Below are positions 45,047 through 54,168 of a stretch of 64,000 nucleotides of DNA, piece by piece. The DNA is taken from the NCBI RefSeq assembly GCF_001294455.1, contig NZ_LIKT01000008.1, forward strand, positions 124,001 to 188,000, in the 5' to 3' direction. Every line of letters begins with the position of its first letter. Position 1 is the first letter of the stretch. Under the pieces are notes generated by a model. The model was not told the origin of the DNA. It saw only the letters and a list, made by a program, of their open reading frames with translations, and did no database searches. Source of the stretch: Phaeobacter sp. 11ANDIMAR09 (lineage in GTDB: Bacteria > Pseudomonadota > Alphaproteobacteria > Rhodobacterales > Rhodobacteraceae). The position numbers and the translations under genes were made by a program.

Positions 45047-45912
45047 CAGCTTTGCGCCAGGCGACGCCCCGCCAGCCAAAGCGACGAGAGGCCAGACAGA
45101 ATGATCACCGCGAGCCCGACCAGCGCCAACTCATCCGGGATATCGCCAAAGACCAGCACACCGATGACGGTCGCGGCCAACAATTGGCTATAGACCAGCG
45201 GCGCCACCACATTTGCCGGGGTTGTCCGATTGGCCACGGCCAGCAGAAAGTTCCCGGCTGCAGATCCCAGGGCGCTCACCAGGATCAATCCCGTGCCCGC
45301 CAAATCAATGCTCTGCGGCATGGACCCCAGGCAAAAGGGAAACAGGACCAGGGCTCCGATAATCAATTGAGAGATCAGCAAAAAGCGCGGACGATACAGG
45401 CCGGCCAGCCAGCGGGTTGCCACGAGGTAAGAGCCATGGAAACAGCCCGCCAACAGGGCAAAGCCCATGCCCACCTGCATGCCAAAACCCGGCTTTACCA
45501 CCAAGAGCACCCCGGCAAAGCTCACCAAGAGCAGCAGCATACGACCTAGATCCAGGCGTTCTTTTAACAAGAGAGAGGACAGCACAAAGGCCACAATCGG
45601 CCCCACAAAGAACCCGCCAAAGACATTGGCGATGGGTTCAGTTTTCAGCGCTGTCAGGATGCAGGAAATACCGGCAGAGATGAGCAGAGCCCGCAGATAA
45701 ATCCGCCAATCCAGGAAACCGCGCAGCTCAGCGACCGTCAGCCCGCTAAAGGGCAACAGCACCACGGCCGCCACGGTAAAGCGAGACCAGGCAACAAATA
45801 TGGGGCTAAAGCCAGCAGCGGTGAGCAGCTTACCCGCGGCATCGCCAATCACGATCAGGGTCATGGCAAAAACCACAATGCCAAGGATGCGCAGCGACAA
45901 ATGTGAGGTCAT
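45046..45912 (-). CDS. EamA/DMT-family transporter (second copy type)
   Basis: 288 residues with about ten membrane helices. Two EamA halves are visible (about 10-135 and 150-280); the loop LLKERLDLGR after helix 4 is typical. It has low similarity by eye to the protein at 2364-3266, so it is a separate member. It lies 37 bases downstream of a MocR-type regulator on the same strand, a common pairing in which the regulator controls the exporter. Substrate unknown. Confidence 0.85.
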   Translation of the reverse strand: MTSHLSLRILGIVVFAMTLIVIGDAAGKLLTAAGFSPIFVAWSRFTVAAVVLLPFSGLTVAELRGFLDWRIYLRALLISAGISCILTALKTEPIANVFGGFFVGPIVAFVLSSLLLKERLDLGRMLLLLVSFAGVLLVVKPGFGMQVGMGFALLAGCFHGSYLVATRWLAGLYRPRFLLISQLIIGALVLFPFCLGSMPQSIDLAGTGLILVSALGSAAGNFLLAVANRTTPANVVAPLVYSQLLAATVIGVLVFGDIPDELALVGLAVIILSGLSSLWLAGRRLAQS

Positions 45913-45949
45913 CCAAGAGCCTTCCCGGTGGGGATATCAATCGCCTGTT

Positions 45950-47338
45950 TCATCCCAGCCAGTCCTTGCGCAGAATGGCATCCCGCAACGCAACCAGATC
46001 CTCGCGCAGCTGCGCCAAGCTGATGGGGCCGCCCAGACAGACCCGCAAGGCTTCACCGGGCTGGCCCAATACGGCGAAGGCATCACTCGGCATGATGCCA
46101 ATCTGCCGGTTCGCCATACGTCCCATGACCTCGGCCCGGCTGGTACCGCGTGGCAGCTCCACCCAAAGATTAAAGGCCTCGGGCGCGCTGGTCACGAAAC
46201 AGCCACATAGGATCTCCTGCGCCAAGGCCTGACGTTCCGCCGCTGCGCGGCGGACAAAGGACTGGATCTCGAGCGCTGTTCCATCTTCGATCCACCGCCC
46301 CAACAGGGCGAGGCTCAGCGGGGAAGCCATTACGTTGATGCTGCGTAGAGCCTGGGAGAATTCGCCCATTTCTGCCCGCTGTGGCACCGTGGTGTAGGCA
46401 AGCCGCAGGCCTGCGCCAAAACATTTGGAAATCCCCGCCACATGCCAGGCCAGATCTGGCAGGTGACTGGCCATCGGCGCCGGGGCCTCGGAGGCGACGA
46501 AACGATAGGCATCATCCTCGATCAGTTGCAGATCATGGCGTTTCAGCACCTCGGCAATCTCGCGACGGCGGTGTTCGGGCATTGTCTTGGTCGTAGGGTT
46601 CTGCAGAGTTGGATTGAGATAAAGCGCCGCAGGCCAGTGTTCGGTAATCATGCGCTCCAGAGCTTCGGGGTTCAGACCGTCCTTATCGCTTGGCACCCCG
46701 ATCAGGCGCAGCCCAAGACGGGACGCGATGGAACGAATGCCAGGATAGGTCAGTGTCTCGCAAAACAGGGTCTGCCCAGGCTCGCTCAGCAGGGTCAGAA
46801 TCGCATAGATGCTGGCATGGGCGCCCGGCGTTATGGCAAGGCGGTCGGCCGCGTAGTCCAATCCGCTGGTTTGCATCCAGATCCGCGCGATCTCGCGATC
46901 AGCGGCGCCGCCACGAACCGATTGATAGCGCAACAATGGCACCAAATTTGCAGCCACATGGTTGAGCCCACTGGCCATACGCGCAACCAAGGCCGGATCA
47001 TCCGGTTCTGGCGGCATATTCATCATCGGGTCTTCTTCCAGAATTCGGCGCGGATCTGGGGCTTCAAGGGCGGCGTCAGGTTCTGCCGATGCGGTCTGAC
47101 TGCGCACAAATGTTCCGCGCCCGACAAAGCTCTCAATATCTCCACGCCGCACCGCTTCTGCATAGCCTCTTGAAACAGTAGAGAAATCTACCCCCAACTC
47201 CTGCGCCACACCACGCTGAGGAGGCAGCCGATCTCCGGGCTTCAACAGGCCGCCTTCGATGTCGGTACGGATGGCATCGGCAATTTCCACATAGCGTGGC
47301 TTGTCCGAGGTTGGCAGTGTCGGGCTCCATTGTTTCAA
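45950..47338 (-). CDS. MocR-type regulator (GntR HTH fused to PLP-dependent aminotransferase-like domain)
   Basis: About 462 residues. A GntR winged helix (IADAIRTDIEGGLLKPGDRLPPQRGVA-type block, about 20-80) precedes a class-I aminotransferase fold with the PLP lysine in GISKCFGAGLRLAY. Such regulators use the pyridoxal cofactor to sense amines or amino acids. The chosen TTG at 47338 has GGGGAGAG just before it; an ATG at 47362 is the alternative. It is upstream of an EamA transporter and divergent from a DUF983 gene, with a 16-bp palindrome in between. Confidence 0.85.
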   Translation of the reverse strand: MKQWSPTLPTSDKPRYVEIADAIRTDIEGGLLKPGDRLPPQRGVAQELGVDFSTVSRGYAEAVRRGDIESFVGRGTFVRSQTASAEPDAALEAPDPRRILEEDPMMNMPPEPDDPALVARMASGLNHVAANLVPLLRYQSVRGGAADREIARIWMQTSGLDYAADRLAITPGAHASIYAILTLLSEPGQTLFCETLTYPGIRSIASRLGLRLIGVPSDKDGLNPEALERMITEHWPAALYLNPTLQNPTTKTMPEHRRREIAEVLKRHDLQLIEDDAYRFVASEAPAPMASHLPDLAWHVAGISKCFGAGLRLAYTTVPQRAEMGEFSQALRSINVMASPLSLALLGRWIEDGTALEIQSFVRRAAAERQALAQEILCGCFVTSAPEAFNLWVELPRGTSRAEVMGRMANRQIGIMPSDAFAVLGQPGEALRVCLGGPISLAQLREDLVALRDAILRKDWLG

Positions 47339-47453
47339 AAGATCTCTCCCCGCAGCGATCATGTTTTCACTCAGTCCCAAAGAGCGCTTTGGCACAGATC
47401 CGCCTTGGGATACCCCTAAGCTTGCGACAATTGCAACCAAAATTGTACGCATC

Positions 47454-47469
47454 ATTGATTGCAATCAAT
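47454..47469. promoter_or_regulatory. Perfect 16-bp palindrome, probable MocR operator
   Basis: ATTGATTGCAATCAAT is a perfect 16-bp palindrome between the divergent MocR-type regulator and DUF983 genes. A further inverted pair ACAATT / AATTGT lies at 47427-47446. Together they mark a likely operator for the divergent regulator. No experimental link is known to me. Confidence 0.6.
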
Positions 47470-47510
47470 TTCGAAACACTTTAGAGGCAACATCAGACAG
47501 GAGACCCAAG

Positions 47511-47954
47511 ATGGCGATGACTGAAATGACCCAGGATAATAGCACAGCGACACCCAGCGCGGATCAGGCCCAGGATTTGGTGGCGCAGCCCGATCAGGAA
47601 GAGATGCGCCCCTGGAAGCCAGCTGTGCTGCGCGGGCTGCGTCTGCGCTGCCCCAATTGTGGTGAGGGTAAAATTCTGCAGGGCTACCTCAAGGTCCGGC
47701 ACAGCTGCGACTGTTGCGGCCAGGAACTCTATCACAATCGGGCAGATGATGGCCCCGCCTATTTGACCATCTTGATCGTCGGCCACCTGCTTGGCTTTGC
47801 GCTTCACATCACCTACCTGCAGTTCCGTCCGGACCCGCTCACCCTGGCGCTGATCATGTCGGCAGTGACCATCTCCTCTTCCCTGTTTTTGCTGCCGCGC
47901 ATGAAGGGGCTAGTGGTTGCCTATCAATGGGCCAAACGCATGCATGGATTCTGA
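47511..47954 (+). CDS. DUF983 family membrane protein (copy 2)
   Basis: 147 residues. Cys47-Pro-Asn-Cys50 and Cys66/Cys68/Cys69 match the zinc-ribbon-like motif of the copy at 1140-1559, and RADDGPAYLTILIVGH and VVAYQWAKRMHGF are almost identical in both. Two membrane segments lie at about 83-103 and 110-130. Function unknown. AGGAGA before the ATG at 47511 supports the start; a long upstream open frame belongs to the divergent promoter. Confidence 0.85.
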   Translation: MAMTEMTQDNSTATPSADQAQDLVAQPDQEEMRPWKPAVLRGLRLRCPNCGEGKILQGYLKVRHSCDCCGQELYHNRADDGPAYLTILIVGHLLGFALHITYLQFRPDPLTLALIMSAVTISSSLFLLPRMKGLVVAYQWAKRMHGF

Positions 47955-48138
47955 TCGCCCCCCCTGCAAAGCTGACCAAGCCCCCCCCTGCGGCAGGCGC
48001 AAAACGGCCGACATATCCAAAACCCTTGATTGTTAACGAAATCAATTTACACTCGCCTTGCGGGTGCTGGTTTTTTTGCCTCAACCCCAAAGCATTTCCA
48101 AGACCATTTTTAACTGCCGCATGTTGGAAGGGGACTAA

Positions 48139-50268
48139 ATGGCAGGTGACCAGTTTCTCCAAGCCAGAAAGTTACATGCCCAAAACATAAGAGAATCGTC
48201 GCACTGGCTGTTCCAGTATTTCATGATTGCCGTGGGGTTGAGCATTCTTGCAGCTGCAACGCGCGCCGTACCCTATGGGCCACTTTACTATTTTGGCATT
48301 CCAATCTTTCTGGTTTTCTTTGTGGCGCCGCCTTTGTTTTTGCGTGGCCCTCACCACCATGTAAGACGCGTCTTTCTGCTGATCATCGGCCTGTTCTTGC
48401 TCTCCATCACCGGGCTCAGCTTTCTTGGGCTGGCATCAGCAGGTTGGCTCATCCTGCTCACAACTCCGATAATTGCCGTTGCACTGGTGGGGCGCCGCGC
48501 GGCCTATTTAACCCTGGCCGCGTCGCTGTTGATTTCAATCACCCTGGGATATCTGCATTCGGCAGGGCATCTGCAGACCACCATTGCCAGTTACGGTCAC
48601 TACGTGGAAAACTCGCGCAATTGGATGATCATGAGCCTGGCCCTGATGTTCAGCGGGATCGCCTGTATCATCCTGACCGAACATCTGCGCACCCAATGGG
48701 AAACCTCTAACATCGCGCTTTATCAACAGCATGACCAGATGCTTGCCCTCGTCGAATATGCGCCAGAAGCCATTTTGATCTACGATATGGATCAAAAGAG
48801 CTTTGTCACCAGCAACTCGCGTGTTGAAAGAATCCTTGGATATTCGCGCGAGGAATTGCTGGAAAAAATTGCTCCAAAGAACCTAAGCCCCCCCTTGCAG
48901 CCTGATGGGCAAGACTCCAGCAAAACCGCATCTCGCTATATGCAGCAGGCCCTCAAAGGCGAGTTTCCTGTCTTCGAATGGCAGCTCAAAGGCAAGAGCG
49001 GCACATTGCTTGATTGCGAAGTTTCTTTGGCAAGGTTACCGCCCTTTGACCGCAGGCTGATCCGCGCCAGTGTGGTTGAGATTTCCGCCCGCAAGGCCGA
49101 GCGCGAAGAGCGGGCGAAGATACAGCAACAGCTCGCCACCTCTCAAAAACTGGAAGCGGTCGGCAAGCTGACTGGCGGCGTTGCACATGATTTCAACAAT
49201 TTGCTGGCCGTCACCCTGGGCAATCTTGAACTGCTCCGGGATGAAATCAACGATCCGGACCAGAAAAAGCTGATCGACAAAAGCATTGCGGCGACGCTGC
49301 GCGGTTCGGATCTCACACGCAATATGCTGGCCTTTGCACGCAAAGCCAGTCTCGCCCCCAGCCCCATCGACATCAATCAAGTGGTACGGGAAACCAAGAA
49401 TTGGATCAGCCGGACCCTGCCGACAACTATCACGGTCAACACCTCCCTGCTTGACGAGCTTTGGCAGGTTGAGGCCGACCCCAGTGCCACGGAAAGTGCG
49501 CTATTGAATCTCATCCTCAATGCCCAAGATGCCATGCCCAAGGGCGGCAAGCTCACCATAGAAACGGCAAACATGGTGATTGATGACAGCTACATTGATC
49601 TTCGTCATGAGGAGTTGCCCCCTGGGCGCTACGTCATGCTAGCGGTCAGCGATACCGGCGAGGGCATACCACCAGAAATCCTTTCTGAAATCTTCGAACC
49701 TTTCTATTCGACCAAAGCTCCGGGCGACAATTCCGGACTGGGTCTCTCTATGGTTCATGGCTTCATGCGTCAGTCCATTGGCACCGTGCAGGTCTACTCG
49801 GAACAGGGGATCGGCACCACGTTTAAGCTCTTCTTCAAGGCGGCGGCGAACCCCGATGAACCCGATCTAAAGCCAGAAAGAGAAACTAACGCACCGCAAC
49901 ACGACGCCGGACGAATCTTGCTGGCCGAAGACGATGTCGGTGTTCTGGAAGTGCTGGTCAAAACCCTCACAGCGGCAGGCTATGCGGTCACAGCGGCGAC
50001 CTCAGGGGACAGAGCAAAGGAAATCTACGAGTCCGATCCCGAGTTTGATCTCTTAATCACCGATGTTGTCATGCCCGGCACCCTATTGGGTCCGGGCTTG
50101 GCGACAGAGCTGCGGGCGCAAAGGGCCGGTTTTCCGGTGATTTTCATGTCAGGCTATGCAAGCGAGGCCAGCCTACACGGCAACGGATTGCAGCCCGACG
50201 ACGTCCGACTGATGAAACCGGTCCAACGCACCGATCTTTTAAACGCCATCTGGAAACTGCTGCGGTAG
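48139..50268 (+). CDS. Hybrid sensor histidine kinase with PAS and receiver domains
   Basis: 709 residues. About six membrane helices (roughly 25-185) lead into a PAS domain (about 205-315), a HisKA dimerisation helix with the H-box His350 (GGVAHDFNN), a HATPase domain (about 440-560, LNLILNAQDAM and SGLGLSMVHGF) and a C-terminal receiver (about 585-705) with the phospho-acceptor Asp642. The input signal is unknown; the PAS domain lacks the flavin-binding Cys motif of LOV domains. No response regulator is next to it, so it is an orphan kinase. Confidence 0.9.
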   Translation: MAGDQFLQARKLHAQNIRESSHWLFQYFMIAVGLSILAAATRAVPYGPLYYFGIPIFLVFFVAPPLFLRGPHHHVRRVFLLIIGLFLLSITGLSFLGLASAGWLILLTTPIIAVALVGRRAAYLTLAASLLISITLGYLHSAGHLQTTIASYGHYVENSRNWMIMSLALMFSGIACIILTEHLRTQWETSNIALYQQHDQMLALVEYAPEAILIYDMDQKSFVTSNSRVERILGYSREELLEKIAPKNLSPPLQPDGQDSSKTASRYMQQALKGEFPVFEWQLKGKSGTLLDCEVSLARLPPFDRRLIRASVVEISARKAEREERAKIQQQLATSQKLEAVGKLTGGVAHDFNNLLAVTLGNLELLRDEINDPDQKKLIDKSIAATLRGSDLTRNMLAFARKASLAPSPIDINQVVRETKNWISRTLPTTITVNTSLLDELWQVEADPSATESALLNLILNAQDAMPKGGKLTIETANMVIDDSYIDLRHEELPPGRYVMLAVSDTGEGIPPEILSEIFEPFYSTKAPGDNSGLGLSMVHGFMRQSIGTVQVYSEQGIGTTFKLFFKAAANPDEPDLKPERETNAPQHDAGRILLAEDDVGVLEVLVKTLTAAGYAVTAATSGDRAKEIYESDPEFDLLITDVVMPGTLLGPGLATELRAQRAGFPVIFMSGYASEASLHGNGLQPDDVRLMKPVQRTDLLNAIWKLLR

Positions 50269-50370
50269 TTCCCTCCAGGCCTGCCTAAACGCCCGGCTCT
50301 CATGCCTGGCGACAGCCCGAAAGGCGAAGGTGGCGCTTGACTCGCAATTCCCCATTTGTCATTGAACCAG

Positions 50371-50562
50371 AGTGATCGGTTCCGTGCGTGTTTCAATGCA
50401 CAGCGGAAGCAATAGGGAACACGGTGAGGCGTAGCCAAAAGGCACCAAATCCGTGACTGCCCCCGCAACTGTGAGCGGTGAGTGACGCTGAACAAGCCAC
50501 TGGGACATTCCCGGGAAGGCCAGCCGATCCATGACCCGCGAGTCAGGAGACCTGCCGGACAC
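50371..50562 (+). ncRNA. Cobalamin riboswitch of the cobalt transporter operon
   Basis: The B12 aptamer landmarks are present: GGTTCC, CTGCCCCCGCAACTG, AGCCACTGGG, CCCGGGAAGGC and the 3' box GAGACCTGCCGG. It lies about 155 bases before the DUF4198 gene. The expression platform is probably the hairpin just downstream. Cobalamin should lower expression of the cobalt importer. Confidence 0.93.
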
Positions 50563-50570
50563 AAGGATTG

Positions 50571-50600
50571 AGACTCCGTTTGCGGAGTCTTGACCCTTTT
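50571..50600 (+). terminator. Probable riboswitch-controlled terminator
   Basis: AGACTCCG, loop tttg, CGGAGTCT forms a perfect 8-bp stem followed by TGACCCTTTT, starting nine bases after the aptamer. It is a reasonable intrinsic terminator for transcriptional control by the riboswitch, though the T-run is delayed. Confidence 0.6.
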
Positions 50601-50716
50601 CCACCGGACGCCGGGGTGCGCGTCTGGCGCGGTTGGCTATTTGGCTATTTCGTGCCACTACTCCCCGTTGTTCATTCCTGATTGCAGGTCCCCCTGCATC
50701 GTCGAATGAGGACGAC

Positions 50717-51514
50717 ATGAAACTTAATTTCCTGGCCGCTTTGCTGGCCACCTCTGCAACAGTGTTGAGCCCGCTAGCGGCTTCTGCTCATTTCCTGTTG
50801 CATTACACCGACAGCTCGATGATCGACCGCCCCGGCGATGTGCCGGTTGGTCTGATCTTTTGGCACCCCATGGCCAATGGTCACGCCATGGACATGGGCA
50901 AGCCCCAAGAGTTCTACATGATCCACAAGGGCGAAAAGACCGATCTGTCGGATAGGCTGCAGCCTGTCACCTTCAAGGGTGCAGAAAATGAATCCGCGGC
51001 CTTTTCCGCTTCGATCCCGGTCAAGCGCTCGGGCGACTATGTCGTGATCACTGTCCCCGCGCCCTACTACGAGGAAAGCGAAGACATCTACATTCAGCAG
51101 ATCACCAAATCGGTTCTGAACCGCAACACGCTGCCCACCGACTGGGACCAGCCTGTGGGGCTGCCAACCGAGATCCTGCCGCTGAACAAGCCCTACAACG
51201 TCATTGTTGGCTCCACCTTCTCGGGTCAGGTTCTAGCAGATGGCGAACCCGTCGCAGGCGCCGAAATCGAGATCGAATTCATGGCCTCCGAGCCTGATCT
51301 CGACGCCTTTGCCACCACGGATCCCACCACCGGCGAAATGCCAGGCGGTGCTATTGTTGCCATCTCGGACGCCAATGGCGTCTTTACATTTGGCATTCCC
51401 AAGGCAGGATACTGGGGCTTTGCGGCTCTGGGCTCTGGACCGGCAACCGAACATGAGGGCAAGGAACTCAGCCAGGATGCCGTGATCTGGATCGAAGCCA
51501 CAGATCTGAAGTGA
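50717..51514 (+). CDS. DUF4198 periplasmic protein of cobalt ECF transporter
   Basis: 265 residues. A signal peptide (about 1-24, cleavage after ASA) precedes a His-starting mature protein (HFLLHYTDSSM), a feature seen in DUF4198 proteins that accompany nickel/cobalt transporters and may bind metal through the new N-terminal His. A beta-rich domain (about 165-230) resembles carboxypeptidase regulatory-like folds. It heads the riboswitch-controlled operon before cbiM. Confidence 0.82.
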   Translation: MKLNFLAALLATSATVLSPLAASAHFLLHYTDSSMIDRPGDVPVGLIFWHPMANGHAMDMGKPQEFYMIHKGEKTDLSDRLQPVTFKGAENESAAFSASIPVKRSGDYVVITVPAPYYEESEDIYIQQITKSVLNRNTLPTDWDQPVGLPTEILPLNKPYNVIVGSTFSGQVLADGEPVAGAEIEIEFMASEPDLDAFATTDPTTGEMPGGAIVAISDANGVFTFGIPKAGYWGFAALGSGPATEHEGKELSQDAVIWIEATDLK

Positions 51515-51524
51515 GGCTGACCCC

Positions 51525-52142
51525 ATGCATATCGTAGATGGCGCATTGTCGAACCCGGTTGTGATCGCTGGCGCGGTTGCCGCCGTCGGCGGTATCGCCA
51601 TGGGGCTGCGCAGCCTGCCGCTGGAACGCATTCCAGCGGCAGGTGTTCTCTCCGCCAGCTTTTTTGTCGCTTCGCTGATCCATGTGCCGATCGGCCCCAG
51701 TTCAGTGCATCTGATCCTGAACGGGCTGGCCGGGCTAGTGCTCGGATGGGCAGCCTTCCCAGCTCTCTTTGTCGGGTTGCTATTGCAGGCGGTATTCTTT
51801 GGCTTTGGCGGTCTCACCGTATTGGGCGTCAACGCTGTGAATATCGCCCTGCCAGCCGTGCTGGTCGGTCTCGCCTTCCGCCCCTTGGTGGTGCGCGGTT
51901 CGCCGCTGCACGGTGCAATCTGGGGCGGCATTGGTGGCGCCTTGGCGATTGCACTGACCACTTTGGCCGTGGCGGTATCGCTAATGCTGTCGGGGGATGA
52001 ATTCATCCTGGCCGCCAAGCTGGTTTTCTTTTCTCATATCCCGGTAATGGTGATCGAAGGGCTGCTGTCTGCCGCCGCCATTTTCCTGGCCCGACGGGTC
52101 AAACCGGAGCTGTTTATCGACGCAAGGAGACCCCTGACATGA
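51525..52142 (+). CDS. cbiM: Cobalt ECF transporter S component CbiM
   Basis: 205 residues, about six membrane helices. The mature N-terminus begins Met-His-Ile (MHIVDGALS), the N-terminal metal-binding feature of CbiM/NikM. FFVASLIHVPIGPSSVHLILNG and VNAVNIALPA are family blocks. It is the substrate-binding part of the energy-coupling-factor cobalt importer in the inner membrane. Ten bases separate it from the DUF4198 gene, and its stop overlaps the next start. Confidence 0.93.
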   Translation: MHIVDGALSNPVVIAGAVAAVGGIAMGLRSLPLERIPAAGVLSASFFVASLIHVPIGPSSVHLILNGLAGLVLGWAAFPALFVGLLLQAVFFGFGGLTVLGVNAVNIALPAVLVGLAFRPLVVRGSPLHGAIWGGIGGALAIALTTLAVAVSLMLSGDEFILAAKLVFFSHIPVMVIEGLLSAAAIFLARRVKPELFIDARRPLT

Positions 52143-52717
52143 TCCGCTCTTTTGTCTTGGGCCTGGCCTTGCTGCTCCCCCTTCCCGCTCTGGCTCATAA
52201 CGTGATTTCGTCGGTCTTCCCCTCGGGGACGGATATCGAAGGCGAGGTTGGCTTTTCCAATGGCGACATGGCGGTTGACCTGCTGATCGAGGTCTTTGAC
52301 GAGGCGGGCACCAAATTGGGCGAAACCCGGACAGATGCAGATGGCTTTTTCCTGTTCACACCCGAACAGCCCGTGACGCATATCTTTCGCGGCGATCTGG
52401 GCGCCGGCCATGTGGCCGAGGTAGAGATGGCGGCCAGCGAAGTGGCAGAACTGCTGGGTCAAAGCATCGCCACTCCGGCGGCCAGCGCCTCTGGGCAAAC
52501 GGCCGCGGGAGTGGCCAATGGAGCCCTATCGGATCAATCCCGCGCCGAGCTGGCCACAATGATCCGCAACGAGCTGCGGCCTCTGCGCCAGGAGTTGACC
52601 GCCTTTAAGAACAAATCCAACTTCCAGTCTGTTCTGGGGGGCATTGGCTATATTTTTGGCCTCTTTGGGCTCGGCTTTTACATCGCCGCCCGCCGTAAGA
52701 TGGACAACAACACATGA
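52139..52717 (+). CDS. cbiL: CbiL/NikL-like accessory protein of the cobalt transporter
   Basis: 192 residues. A signal sequence (about 1-18) precedes a beta-rich extracytoplasmic domain (about 19-90) beginning with His, an Ala/Gly linker, a short helix and a C-terminal membrane anchor (about 161-184). This is the NikL/CbiL type that replaces the small CbiN in many ECF nickel/cobalt systems. It overlaps both neighbours by four bases. Confidence 0.8.
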   Translation: MIRSFVLGLALLLPLPALAHNVISSVFPSGTDIEGEVGFSNGDMAVDLLIEVFDEAGTKLGETRTDADGFFLFTPEQPVTHIFRGDLGAGHVAEVEMAASEVAELLGQSIATPAASASGQTAAGVANGALSDQSRAELATMIRNELRPLRQELTAFKNKSNFQSVLGGIGYIFGLFGLGFYIAARRKMDNNT

Positions 52718-53502
52718 CCTATGTGCTGACAGGCGACAGTGCCCCGCTCAGCGGCTTTGCTGGGATGCGGGCCAAAGTCACCACGTTGGACCCGCGCATG
52801 CGCATCGTGATGACGGCGCTCTACGCGGTGGTTGTGGTCTCGCTCAGCAATCTATGGGTTCTGACCTCTGCCTTGGGGCTGTCGCTGTCGCTACTGGCGC
52901 TGTCCGGCCTTCCGCCGCGTGAAACACTGAAACGCATGGCAATGATGGACAGTTTCATCATTTTTATGCTACTGCTTTTGCCCTTTACCATGCCCGGTGA
53001 TGCGATGTTTTCGCTCTGGGGGCTCGAGGCCAGCTGGCAGGGCCTGTGGCGCGCGGTGGAAATCGCGCTGACGGCCAATGCGGTCATTCTGGCAGTGATG
53101 ACCCTGGTTGGCACCATGGAGCCCGTCACCATGGGGCATGCTCTGTTTGCGCTGAAAACGCCTGAGCGACTGGTGCATCTGATGATGTTCACCATTCGCT
53201 ACATCGACGTATTGCGCGAAGAATACCAACGTCTGCGCACCTCAATGAAGCTGCGTGGCTTTCGCCCCGGCACCAACTGGCACACCTACCGCAGCTATGG
53301 CTATCTGATCGGCATGATGCTGGTGCGGGCGATTGAACGCTCCGAACGCATCCTCGCAGCCATGAAGTGCAGGGGATTTTCCGGTCGCATCATTCTGCTT
53401 GAGGCCTTTCAATTGCGGCGTGCTGATCTGCTCTTTGCGTTCATCCTGGGCGCCGCCCTTGCCACCCTGATCTGGGCCGAGGTGCACTATGCCGCTACTT
53501 GA
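52714..53502 (+). CDS. cbiQ: Cobalt ECF transporter T component CbiQ
   Basis: 262 residues, with membrane helices at about 28-60, 75-95, 115-140 and near the C-terminus. The coupling helices of ECF T proteins contain the Ala-Arg-Gly type motifs; here KLRGFRPG and KCRGFSGR (about 178-185 and 218-225) are visible. It links the ATPase to CbiM. The end overlaps cbiO by 14 bases. Confidence 0.9.
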   Translation: MTYVLTGDSAPLSGFAGMRAKVTTLDPRMRIVMTALYAVVVVSLSNLWVLTSALGLSLSLLALSGLPPRETLKRMAMMDSFIIFMLLLLPFTMPGDAMFSLWGLEASWQGLWRAVEIALTANAVILAVMTLVGTMEPVTMGHALFALKTPERLVHLMMFTIRYIDVLREEYQRLRTSMKLRGFRPGTNWHTYRSYGYLIGMMLVRAIERSERILAAMKCRGFSGRIILLEAFQLRRADLLFAFILGAALATLIWAEVHYAAT

Positions 53503-54139
53503 TTTGCAAGACATTCATTTTGGCTATCCCGGTCTTGACCCCGTTCTCGAAGGGGCATCCATGCAATTGCAGCCCGGCGAGCGGCTGTCGCTCATTGGTC
53601 CTAACGGCGCGGGAAAGTCGACCCTGCTCAAGATCATCATGGGGCTCTTGACGCCGACCAGTGGCCGCGTCACCGCTTTTGGCAAACCCTGCCTGGCCGA
53701 GGCCGATTTCCACGATATGCGCCGGCGGGTTGGCTTTGTGTTTCAGGATGCAGATGACCAGCTGTTTTGCCCCACCGTTGCCGAAGACGTGGCCTTTGGC
53801 CCGCTGAACCTGGGCAAGTCCAAGGCCGAAGCGCTTGCAATTGTCGACAGGGTGCTGTCCCGTCTGGACCTTACCCATCTGCGGGACCGGGTCACGCATA
53901 AGCTGTCAGGGGGCGAAAAGCGCCTGGTCACTCTGGCTACCGTTCTGGCGATGGATCCCGAAGTGCTGATCCTGGATGAGCCCACAAATGCGCTGGACCC
54001 GGACAACTATGCGCGGCTCACCGAGATCCTGACCGGGCTTGATCAGGCGATCTTGCTGGTCAGCCATGATCCCGAGTTTCGGGCCAAGCTGGCTCCGAAT
54101 GGCTACCGGCTGGTTGGGCGGCGTCTCGAACGGACCTGA
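53489..54139 (+). CDS. cbiO: Cobalt ECF transporter ATP-binding subunit CbiO
   Basis: 216 residues. Walker A GPNGAGKST (37-45), signature LSGGEKR (about 138-144), Walker B VLILDEPTNALD (about 158-169) and the Q-loop in VFQDADDQLF are all present, so the ATPase is complete. It is shorter than CbiO proteins with the C-terminal extension. It powers the cobalt importer and closes the operon. Confidence 0.92.
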   Translation: MPLLDLQDIHFGYPGLDPVLEGASMQLQPGERLSLIGPNGAGKSTLLKIIMGLLTPTSGRVTAFGKPCLAEADFHDMRRRVGFVFQDADDQLFCPTVAEDVAFGPLNLGKSKAEALAIVDRVLSRLDLTHLRDRVTHKLSGGEKRLVTLATVLAMDPEVLILDEPTNALDPDNYARLTEILTGLDQAILLVSHDPEFRAKLAPNGYRLVGRRLERT

Positions 54140-54168
54140 GCGTGCAGGGCCGGGCCGACTGCGCGGCT

